Positions 25,915 to 32,979 of a stretch of DNA of 64,000 nt are shown piece after piece. The first letter of the stretch is position 1. Each line of letters starts with the position of its first letter. Source of the DNA: CAZQLE01 sp964593905 (GTDB lineage: Bacteria; Chloroflexota; Anaerolineae; Anaerolineales; Anaerolineaceae); NCBI GenBank assembly GCA_964593905.1, contig CAZQLE010000003.1, forward strand, positions 10,122 through 74,121. Reading direction: 5' to 3'. The translations under genes and the position numbers were made by a program. The notes under the pieces were generated by a model. It had not been told where the DNA came from. It was given only the letters and a program-made list of their open reading frames with translations, and did not search any database.

Positions 25915-28047
25915 ATGCGGACCAGAGAAACCAATGATCTAAATACAACCGCCTGGCGTATGTGGGTGGTTTATACTGCCATTGCGTTCGTGTTTGGCTT
26001 TTATGCCTTGCGATTATTCACCTTGCAGGTTGTTGAAGGACCTTCGTATTTGGCGCAGGCTGAAGAAAACCGAATCTCCGAGGTCAGTGTGCAAACGGAG
26101 CGGGGAATTATTTATGACCGCAACGGGGTCGTTTTAGCCCGCAACATTGCTTCTTACAATGTGACCGTTACCCCGGCTTTGCTGCCGGTTGTGCTGCCCT
26201 TAACCTATGAAGACCCTGTTCCGGGCGCCGACCAGGAAGTGTATCGCCGGTTGTCAGAGTTGATTGATGTTCCGGTTAGCGCCGGAGCGGTGATTGAGGA
26301 TGGCGAAAAGACCCTGACAGATGAGCAGGTGCGTTTATTTAAACCCTGTGATAATGATCTGGGGATTAAAGAAATCGTCTATATTCAAGATTCCACAGCC
26401 CCTTATTCGCCGGTGCGGGTGAAATGTAATATTGATCAGGAAACCGCGATGATCATCCGTGAAAAGGCGCGCGATTGGCCTGGTGTCAGTGTGGAAATTG
26501 AACCGATTCGCGAATATCCCACCGGAGATCGCACATCTGAGATTATCGGCTTTCTGGGCCCAATCCCAGAATCGCGAAAACAGGAATTTGAAGATAAGGG
26601 GTTTATCCCGAACCGTGACAAGGTGGGGTATGCCGGGATTGAATTTGAATTGCAGGATATTCTGGCCGGCCGCAATGGGAAACGTGTTGTCGAAGTGGAC
26701 GTGGCCGGAAAAGAACTGCGCGATGTTGAAGAGCCAATCAGTGCGGTTCCGGGCGATAACATTAAACTGACCATCGATATCCGTCTGCAAAATGCGGCTA
26801 AAGCGGCGCTTAAAGGCGAAATCGATTTCTGGAACACCTATTTCAATACGATCCGTACGCAAAACGGGGTGGTTGTTGCGATCAACCCCAAGACGGGTGA
26901 AGTTCTGGCGCTTGTTTCAGAACCAACTTATGAGAATAATCGGATGGCGCGTGTGATTCCGGGTTATTACTATGAGCAACTCTCACGCGATAAAAACCGG
27001 CCGTTGTTCAATCACGCCATTTCGGCTGAACACCCGCCCGGATCGGTGTTTAAAATGGCAACTGCCATTGGAGCATTGAATGAACGGGTGGTCACCCCCG
27101 AGACAACTGTTGAAGACCCCGGAAAGATTGTCGTTACCCAAAAATTCACCCCGAATGATCCGGGTACTGACCGGGAATATGTGTGCTGGGAAGAAGCCGG
27201 CCATGGAATCGTTGACTTCTTGCACGGGGTAGCCTGGTCGTGTGATGTTTATTTTTATAAGATTGGCGGCGGGTATAAGGATGAGGTGGAAAAAGGTCTG
27301 GGCGCTACGCTTCTGGCTGAATATGCCAGATCGCTTGGTTATGGCGAACTTACCGGGGTTGAACTGCCGGGTGAGCAAACCGGGTTGATGCCAACGCCAG
27401 ACTGGAAGCGTGTGACCGTCGGCGAAAACTGGTCCACCGGAGATACCTATATTGCCTCGATGGGACAGGGTTATGTGCTTTCGACCCCGATGCAGGTGCT
27501 GTCTTCGTTTTCCACTCTGGCAAATGATGGCAAGTATATGAAGCCAACCCTGATTCGAGAAGTGTTGGACCCGGCCGGGAATGTTAAACAGCCCTTCAAC
27601 CCACAGATGCACTGGGATATTACCCAGGACCCGCTCATTATGACTTATGATTCTGAAGATTATGAGACGGGTGTTCGCAAAGTGGTGGAGCCCTGGGTGA
27701 TTGAAATGGCAAAACGTGGAATGCGGATGGTGGTTGAAGAGGGGGGGACGGCGCACAAAACTTTTGGCAATGAAACGATCCCCTCGGCGGGGAAAACCGG
27801 CACGGCTGAGTATTGTGATAATGTTGCCCAGGAGAAAAATTTGTGCCAGCCAGGTTCATGGCCTACACATTCGTGGTATGCCGGTTATGCCCCCTATGAC
27901 GACCCCGAAATTGCGGTGGTTGCGTTTGTTTATAACGGCGGCGAGGGTGCCAGTGTGTCTGGACCGATCGTAAAGAAAGTGATCGATGCGTATTTTGAAT
28001 TGAAGGCAATTGATACGGCTAAATCCAGCGGTCTACCCAACCCGTAA
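25915..28047 (+). CDS. mrdA: Penicillin-binding protein 2 (elongation transpeptidase)
   Basis: 710 residues from ATG 25915; a longer frame begins inside mreD at 25870 but lacks family sequence. Signal-anchor helix near 12-33, PBP dimer region beginning VQTERGIIYDRNG, then the transpeptidase domain. The active-site SxxK is in HPPGSVFKMA, the SxN-like triad in SWSCDVYFYK (Cys-Asp follow the Ser) and KTGT in AGKTGTAEY. It crosslinks peptidoglycan during elongation with RodA, encoded 2 kb downstream. Longer than many PBP2s because of inserts around 100-150 and 220-260. Confidence 0.95.
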   Translation: MRTRETNDLNTTAWRMWVVYTAIAFVFGFYALRLFTLQVVEGPSYLAQAEENRISEVSVQTERGIIYDRNGVVLARNIASYNVTVTPALLPVVLPLTYEDPVPGADQEVYRRLSELIDVPVSAGAVIEDGEKTLTDEQVRLFKPCDNDLGIKEIVYIQDSTAPYSPVRVKCNIDQETAMIIREKARDWPGVSVEIEPIREYPTGDRTSEIIGFLGPIPESRKQEFEDKGFIPNRDKVGYAGIEFELQDILAGRNGKRVVEVDVAGKELRDVEEPISAVPGDNIKLTIDIRLQNAAKAALKGEIDFWNTYFNTIRTQNGVVVAINPKTGEVLALVSEPTYENNRMARVIPGYYYEQLSRDKNRPLFNHAISAEHPPGSVFKMATAIGALNERVVTPETTVEDPGKIVVTQKFTPNDPGTDREYVCWEEAGHGIVDFLHGVAWSCDVYFYKIGGGYKDEVEKGLGATLLAEYARSLGYGELTGVELPGEQTGLMPTPDWKRVTVGENWSTGDTYIASMGQGYVLSTPMQVLSSFSTLANDGKYMKPTLIREVLDPAGNVKQPFNPQMHWDITQDPLIMTYDSEDYETGVRKVVEPWVIEMAKRGMRMVVEEGGTAHKTFGNETIPSAGKTGTAEYCDNVAQEKNLCQPGSWPTHSWYAGYAPYDDPEIAVVAFVYNGGEGASVSGPIVKKVIDAYFELKAIDTAKSSGLPNP

Positions 28048-28069
28048 TGGTTCTTGATCGGGGTATATC

Positions 28070-28098
28070 CCGACAGATCAATTTGAACCTGATATAAT
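28070..28098 (+). promoter_or_regulatory. Promoter of minCDE
   Basis: CCGACA (28070-28075), a 17-base spacer and a perfect TATAAT (28093-28098). The start near 28105 supports ATG 28136 rather than 28109 as the minC start and gives the min genes a promoter independent of mre. Confidence 0.6.
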
Positions 28099-28135
28099 TA
28101 ACGGATTGATGTCTTTTCAGGAAAATCGGGCAACT

Positions 28136-28822
28136 ATGACAAATGTTGGACAGCGCTTACAAATTCAGGTCAAGGGTGTTAAGGAAGGTCTGCTGGTTAC
28201 GCTGGGCGATGGTGACTGGCTTGGGCTTCAAGATGCTTTGATTGACCATATACAGGAGAAAGGCGCTTTTTTTCAGGGCGCTCGGTTGGCGCTGGATGTG
28301 GGTAATCAGATTCTAAAATCGGCCGACCTGGGAAACCTGCGGGATCGTCTGAGTGATGCCGGGGTTGCTTTGTGGGCGGTGTTGAGCAATTCGCCAACCA
28401 CAGAGCAAACCGCGCAAATGTTTGGTCTGGCTACCCGTCTTTCGACCCCCAAACCCGAACGGACCATCCGTGCTGTTGAAACCACTTTGAACGGCGATGA
28501 GGCGGTCTTTGTACAGCGCACGCTGCGTTCCGGCTTTAAAGTGGAATATGCCGGGCATGTGGTGGTTTTGGGAGATGTAAACCCTGGCGCCGAGATTGTT
28601 GCCGGCGGGAGTGTTATCGTCTGGGGAAAATTGCGGGGCGTGGTTCATGCTGGTGCAGAAGGAAATGACCAGGCAGTGGTGTGTGCATTGGATCTTATCC
28701 CCACTCAATTGCGTATAGCGGGGCTGATTGCCATTCCACCCCGTCGAAAAGGAAAGCCTGTACCGGAAATTGCCCGCATTACCGATGGGCAGGTTGTAGC
28801 AGAAGCCTGGGATCAAAAGTAA
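28136..28822 (+). CDS. minC: Septum site-determining protein MinC
   Basis: 228 residues. The N-terminal domain (about 1-100) inhibits FtsZ. The C-terminal beta-helix domain is clear from GHVVVLGDVNPGAEIVAGGSVIVWGKLRG and the following VHAGAEGN, split here only by wording, with a final IARITDGQ-like strand. It acts with MinD to block division away from midcell. ATG 28136 is preferred because transcription is predicted to start near 28105; a frame from 28106 adds ten residues. Confidence 0.93.
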   Translation: MTNVGQRLQIQVKGVKEGLLVTLGDGDWLGLQDALIDHIQEKGAFFQGARLALDVGNQILKSADLGNLRDRLSDAGVALWAVLSNSPTTEQTAQMFGLATRLSTPKPERTIRAVETTLNGDEAVFVQRTLRSGFKVEYAGHVVVLGDVNPGAEIVAGGSVIVWGKLRGVVHAGAEGNDQAVVCALDLIPTQLRIAGLIAIPPRRKGKPVPEIARITDGQVVAEAWDQK

Positions 28823-28837
28823 AAGAGAGGGAGGAAA

Positions 28838-29641
28838 ATGTCGGCAACAGTTATAACGGTAACCTCTGGCAAAGGGGGGGTAGGCAAAACCACCACCACG
28901 GCAAACCTGGCCGTGGCACTGGCTGCAACGGGCAGCAAGGTGGTGTGTATTGATGGTGATATCGGTTTGCGGAACCTGGATGTGGTTTTGGGTTTGGAGA
29001 ACCGGATTGTATATGATCTTGTGGATGTGGTGGAAGGACGCTGTCGGCTGCGCCAGGCCATGATTCGCGATAAGCGTATGCCGGAGTTGTATTTGATTCC
29101 TGCAGCGCAGACCCGCGATAAGAGCGCGGTTTCTCCCAGCGATATGGTGCATTTGTGTGATGAACTGCGCCCTGAATTTGATTATGTCTTGATCGATTCA
29201 CCGGCAGGGATTGAACGAGGTTTTCGTAATTCGATCGCCCCGGCAGATCGTGTGATTGTGGTTACCAATCCCGAAGTTTCTGCCGTGCGCGATGCAGACC
29301 GGATTATTGGCCTGGTGGAAGCGGAAGAAAAGGGGCCTGCAAAACTGGTTATCAATCGTCTTAATCTGGCTTTGGTCAAGCGCGGCGATATGTTGACGGC
29401 CGACGATATTCTTGAGCTTCTGGCCATTGAATTGATTGGGATTGTGCCCGAAGATGAGAATGTTGTGGTCAGCACCAACCGCGGACAGCCGGTTGCGTTG
29501 GATGATAAGACCCGTGCGGGGAAAGCCTTTGTCAATATTGCCCGGCGCATCAAAGGCGAGCAGGTTCCTTTTATGGACATGGAGGAAAAAGACGGATTCT
29601 TCAGCAAGTTATCGAAGATGCTGCGCTCTGGAGGTGATTGA
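28838..29641 (+). CDS. minD: Septum site-determining ATPase MinD
   Basis: 267 residues, standard length. Deviant Walker A in TSGKGGVGKTTTTANL, switch in DYVLIDSPAGIERGF, and a C-terminal amphipathic helix (GFFSKLSKMLRSG) for ATP-dependent membrane binding. MinD recruits MinC and is released by MinE. GGAGG lies just before ATG 28838. It overlaps minE by one base. Confidence 0.97.
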   Translation: MSATVITVTSGKGGVGKTTTTANLAVALAATGSKVVCIDGDIGLRNLDVVLGLENRIVYDLVDVVEGRCRLRQAMIRDKRMPELYLIPAAQTRDKSAVSPSDMVHLCDELRPEFDYVLIDSPAGIERGFRNSIAPADRVIVVTNPEVSAVRDADRIIGLVEAEEKGPAKLVINRLNLALVKRGDMLTADDILELLAIELIGIVPEDENVVVSTNRGQPVALDDKTRAGKAFVNIARRIKGEQVPFMDMEEKDGFFSKLSKMLRSGGD

Positions 29642-29913
29642 TGGCGGGATGGCTTGACCGTCTTATGGGTGGTAAAGATAAAAGCGCTGACAATGCAAAG
29701 GAGCGCTTAAAACTTGTGTTAATCCATGATCGAACGGATCTTACCCCCCAGTCTTTGGTGGCGATGAAGAATGATTTAATTGAAGTGATTTCACGGTACA
29801 TTGAGATTGATCCGAGTGCTGTGAATATTGATGTTGCACAAGATGGCAGAGAACAGCGGTTGATTGCAGATATTCCTTTGAAGCCAAAACAGCCCACCTC
29901 CCGCCGCAGGTGA
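29641..29913 (+). CDS. minE: Cell division topological specificity factor MinE
   Basis: 90 residues. Membrane-binding N-terminus MAGWLDRLMGG, the MinD-contact helix around AKERLKLVLIHDRTDL, and the C-terminal dimer domain LIEVISRYIEIDPSAVNID. It stimulates MinD ATPase so the inhibitor oscillates. ATG 29641 shares its A with the minD stop (TGATG). A complete minCDE set means a MinE-based rather than DivIVA-based system. Confidence 0.95.
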   Translation: MAGWLDRLMGGKDKSADNAKERLKLVLIHDRTDLTPQSLVAMKNDLIEVISRYIEIDPSAVNIDVAQDGREQRLIADIPLKPKQPTSRRR

Positions 29914-29961
29914 ATGTGCAATGCCGAAGGTTGTTGATCGTGTCTCTCCTTCGGAAAAGGT

Positions 29962-29971
29962 NNNNNNNNNN
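29962..29971. other. Assembly gap (10 N)
   Basis: Ten N in a row between minE and rodA. The number is probably a placeholder, so the true distance is unknown. Just before the gap CCGAAGG (29924-29930) and CCTTCGG (29948-29954) form a 7-bp inverted repeat, which could be a terminator stem. Confidence 0.98.
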
Positions 29972-29983
29972 GGTTTTAACGGT

Positions 29984-31108
29984 ATGAAACGAGAATTCTG
30001 GCGGCATTTTGATTTTTGGATGTTTGGCAGCGTGATCATTTTGTGCATTTTTGGCATTATGATGATCCGCTCTGCAATTGCAGGTAGTGAAGGCCTGGCA
30101 GGTTTAGATACACGCCAGGCTATTTATGTGGGTATTGGGCTGGTGGTTATTTTAGCGACCTCGCTGATTGATTATCACCTGTGGTCTTCGCTGTCGCGGG
30201 TGATGTATATTGGGATGATCATTTTTCTGGTGGTTATTTTTGTGGTGGGAACCGCAGCGTTTGGCTCGGCACGCTGGCTGGATACGGGCTTGATTTTTGT
30301 GCAGCCCTCGGAGCTGGCAAAAATTATCATGATTCTGGTTCTGGCTGATTTTTTTGCCCGCAATTGGGAACGCCCGAGAAATTTGCAGTGGATTATTCGA
30401 AGTTTTCTGATGACTTTTGGCGTTACGCTGTGGATTTTGTTGCAGCCAAACTTGAGCACCTCCATTGTGATGTTTGTGATCTGGTTTTCACTATTGTGGA
30501 TCAGCGGTTTGCCGCCAAAATATTTGCTTTTGTTTGGCGGGGTGGCCGCGCTCGGGTTAATTGCGTTCCTGGGTTTAATCGCCAGTGGCGTCGAGATTCC
30601 GTTTATTCAAGATTATCAGGTTGCGCGGGTGGTGAATTTTGTCTTTCCCGACCCGAACGCCAGGCATGGGAATGCCTATAATGTAGAACAGGCGCTGGTT
30701 ACCATTGGCTCGGGAGGGTTGTTTGGTCAGGGCTATGGTCATGGCTCTCAGGTGCAGCTCCGGTTTCTTAAAGTTCGCCATACCGATTTTATTTTTTCGG
30801 CCATGGCCTCAGAGTTTGGTTTTGTTGGCACTGTACTGGTGGTTGGACTGATCGTTTTTGTAATTTTGCGTTGTCTCAGGGCGGCGCGGAAGGCCAGCGA
30901 TGTGTTTGGCGCTTTGATATGTTATGGCTTTGCGACATTGATGTTTTTTCAGACCGCGGTTAATGTCGGCGTGAATTTGAATGTGTTGCCCGTAACCGGT
31001 TTGACTTTGCCGTTTATCAGTTATGGCGGTAGTTCATTGCTTTCTCTGGTGCTGGGAATTGGTCTGGTAGAGAGTGTCATTTCTCGGCATAAACCTTTGG
31101 ATTTCTAA
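29984..31108 (+). CDS. rodA: Peptidoglycan glycosyltransferase RodA
   Basis: 374 residues, about ten membrane helices, SEDS family. Family landmarks: FVQPSELAKIIMI, GYGHGSQVQLRFLKVRHTDF followed by FSAMASEFGF, and GLTLPFISYGGSS. RodA polymerises lipid II with PBP2 in the elongasome; the choice over FtsW rests on the mre/mrdA neighbourhood. ATG 29984 lies 12 bases after the N run. The frame stays open through the gap, so an upstream start hidden in unknown sequence cannot be excluded. Confidence 0.92.
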   Translation: MKREFWRHFDFWMFGSVIILCIFGIMMIRSAIAGSEGLAGLDTRQAIYVGIGLVVILATSLIDYHLWSSLSRVMYIGMIIFLVVIFVVGTAAFGSARWLDTGLIFVQPSELAKIIMILVLADFFARNWERPRNLQWIIRSFLMTFGVTLWILLQPNLSTSIVMFVIWFSLLWISGLPPKYLLLFGGVAALGLIAFLGLIASGVEIPFIQDYQVARVVNFVFPDPNARHGNAYNVEQALVTIGSGGLFGQGYGHGSQVQLRFLKVRHTDFIFSAMASEFGFVGTVLVVGLIVFVILRCLRAARKASDVFGALICYGFATLMFFQTAVNVGVNLNVLPVTGLTLPFISYGGSSLLSLVLGIGLVESVISRHKPLDF

Positions 31109-31125
31109 TTTTTTTCAGGAGCGAT

Positions 31126-32622
31126 ATGGCAGACATAAAACCCGCACGTGTTCGTTTTGCACCTTCCCCGACCGGACGTATGCATCTTGGCAGCGGACGG
31201 ACGGCTTTGTATGATTATCTCCTTGCCCGGCAGACGGGCGGTCAGTTTATCTTGCGCATTGAAGATACTGACCGTAAACGGTTTGTGCCCGGAGCCGAAG
31301 AAGAGCTGATGAGCGGAATTCGCTGGCTGGGGATGGAATGGGATGAGGGCCCGGATGTGGGCGGTCCTTACGGGCCCTATCGACAGTCGGAGCGTAAGGA
31401 AATTTATCAGCATTATGCGCAGCAACTGGTCGACACGGATAAGGCCTATTATTGCTTTTGCACTCCAGACCGGTTGGACCGGATGCGTCAGGACCAAATG
31501 AAGCGCAAGGAAGCGCCGCATTACGATGGAACCTGCCGCCGGTTAGACCCCGATGAGGCGGCTCGCCGGGTGCGCAATGGCGAATCGCATGTGATCCGAT
31601 TTAAGACCCCCAAAGAAGGCGCCACGGTTGTAAAGGATGTTTTGAGGGGCGAGATTAAGGTGGAGAATCAGAATCTGGATGATTTCATTATCGTAAAATC
31701 GGATGGCTGGGCATTGTACCATCTGGCTGCGATGGTGGATGATTATGAAATGAAAATCTCCCACGTGATCCGCGGTTCTGAATGGCTGCCGACCTTCCCT
31801 TTGCACGCACTGGTCATCCGTGCCTTGGGGTGGCAGGAGCCTGAATTTGTTCATCTTTCGGTTTTTCTCAAGCCGAGCGGCAAGGGTAAGATGAGCAAAC
31901 GGGAATCGGCAGATTTGATCAAAGATGGCTATTCCATTTTTGTCAACGATCTTCAAAACCTGGGTTATATTCCCGAAGCGGTTGTGAACTGGATTGCATT
32001 GATGGGTTGGAGTTATGACGGACAGCAAGAGTTCTTTAAGATCCCTGAATTGGTCGAAAAATTCTCGCTGGATAAGTTAAACCCGGCGCCTGCTGCGATC
32101 AACTTTACCAAACTGGATCATTTTGCCGGATTGCATGTTCGTTCACTGGGGGTGAATGATCTTGCTGCGCGGGTTAAACCGTTCTTTGTCAGCCAGGGAT
32201 ATGCAGTTGACGATGCGCGGCTTGAAAAAATTGCCCCGATTATTCAGGAACGGATTGTTACACTGGACGAGGCCCCTGAAATGGCCGGCTTTTTCTTCAA
32301 AGAAACGGTTGAACCGGTGGTGGAAGACCTGGTTGCAAAAGGACTTACGGCGCAAGAATCGGCCGCGGCAGCACAAAAATGTTTGGATCTTCTGAGCGGG
32401 TTGGATGAAATTACGCCTGCCACGGCTGAAGACCCCATGCGCGTTTTGGTGGAAGAGATGGACCTGAAAGCGGGTCAGGTTTTTGGGATTTTGCGTGTTG
32501 CGGTTACCGGGCAAAAGGTGAGCCCTCCGCTTTTTGAAAGTATGCAGATCATCGGAAAAGAGAAGACCCTTGAGCGCATTCGGACGGCCATTCAACAATT
32601 GAAGGCCCTGCCTACAGCCTGA
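31126..32622 (+). CDS. gltX: Glutamyl-tRNA synthetase
   Basis: 498 residues, class I synthetase. HIGH-type motif in FAPSPTGRMHLGSGRTALYD (second residue His replaced in the MHLG form) and KMSKR in GKGKMSKRESADL; C-terminal helical anticodon-binding domain from about 340. It loads glutamate on tRNA-Glu. In bacteria lacking GlnRS it also misacylates tRNA-Gln, which GatCAB then amidates; the adjacent tRNA-Gln gene hints at this but does not prove it. AGGAG precedes ATG 31126. Confidence 0.96.
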   Translation: MADIKPARVRFAPSPTGRMHLGSGRTALYDYLLARQTGGQFILRIEDTDRKRFVPGAEEELMSGIRWLGMEWDEGPDVGGPYGPYRQSERKEIYQHYAQQLVDTDKAYYCFCTPDRLDRMRQDQMKRKEAPHYDGTCRRLDPDEAARRVRNGESHVIRFKTPKEGATVVKDVLRGEIKVENQNLDDFIIVKSDGWALYHLAAMVDDYEMKISHVIRGSEWLPTFPLHALVIRALGWQEPEFVHLSVFLKPSGKGKMSKRESADLIKDGYSIFVNDLQNLGYIPEAVVNWIALMGWSYDGQQEFFKIPELVEKFSLDKLNPAPAAINFTKLDHFAGLHVRSLGVNDLAARVKPFFVSQGYAVDDARLEKIAPIIQERIVTLDEAPEMAGFFFKETVEPVVEDLVAKGLTAQESAAAAQKCLDLLSGLDEITPATAEDPMRVLVEEMDLKAGQVFGILRVAVTGQKVSPPLFESMQIIGKEKTLERIRTAIQQLKALPTA

Positions 32623-32650
32623 GCTTTCGTCAGACAAACGGGCAAAACTC

Positions 32651-32679
32651 TTTACAGAACGATTAAGGAGTGATAGAAT
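32651..32679 (+). promoter_or_regulatory. Promoter of tRNA-Gln
   Basis: TTTACA (32651-32656), a 17-base spacer, TAGAAT (32674-32679). The predicted start near 32686 is about 11 bases before the tRNA. Confidence 0.6.
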
Positions 32680-32696
32680 ACTGCTCGTTGGTTTAT

Positions 32697-32767
32697 TGGG
32701 GGCTCGTCTAACGGCAGGACGACTGACTCTGGATCAGCTAATAGAGGTTCGAATCCTTTGCCCCCAG
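32697..32767 (+). tRNA. tRNA-Gln (CTG)
   Basis: Acceptor TGGGGGC/GCCCCCA, D-arm GTC/GAC, anticodon loop CTCTGGA with anticodon CTG, and T-arm AGAGG-TTCGAAT-CCTTT. The outermost anticodon stem pair is A-C, leaving four good pairs. The discriminator is G; CCA is not encoded. The U1-A72 pair at the top of the acceptor is the usual tRNA-Gln feature. Confidence 0.93.
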
Positions 32768-32769
32768 CT

Positions 32770-32803
32770 ACACCTCCGATTTTTTCGGGGGTGTTTCTGT
32801 TTA
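32770..32803 (+). terminator. Rho-independent terminator after tRNA-Gln
   Basis: ACACCTCCGA (32770-32779) pairs with TCGGGGGTGT (32785-32794) over 10 bp with one G-U wobble and a 5-base T loop, followed by a T-rich tail. Confidence 0.8.
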
Positions 32804-32979
32804 ATCCCCCCGGTCAAAAAACTTTTCCCCTTACAGACTCGGTAAATGGTCAATAAAAAGGATTTATTCTATCTAAATATTATATAATTAATGTCGGCCG
32901 GGGTTATGGAATACCCGCTGTTTTCGGATGCTTTTGTGAGGGCCGTTTTTACCTTATTGAGATTGTGAGGGTCGCAGAT

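Noticed and set aside
29921..29983. Upstream extension of rodA through the N run
   Set aside because: The frame crosses unknown bases and reads MPKVVDRVSPSEK, which is not RodA-like. ATG 29984 gives a normal RodA N-terminus.
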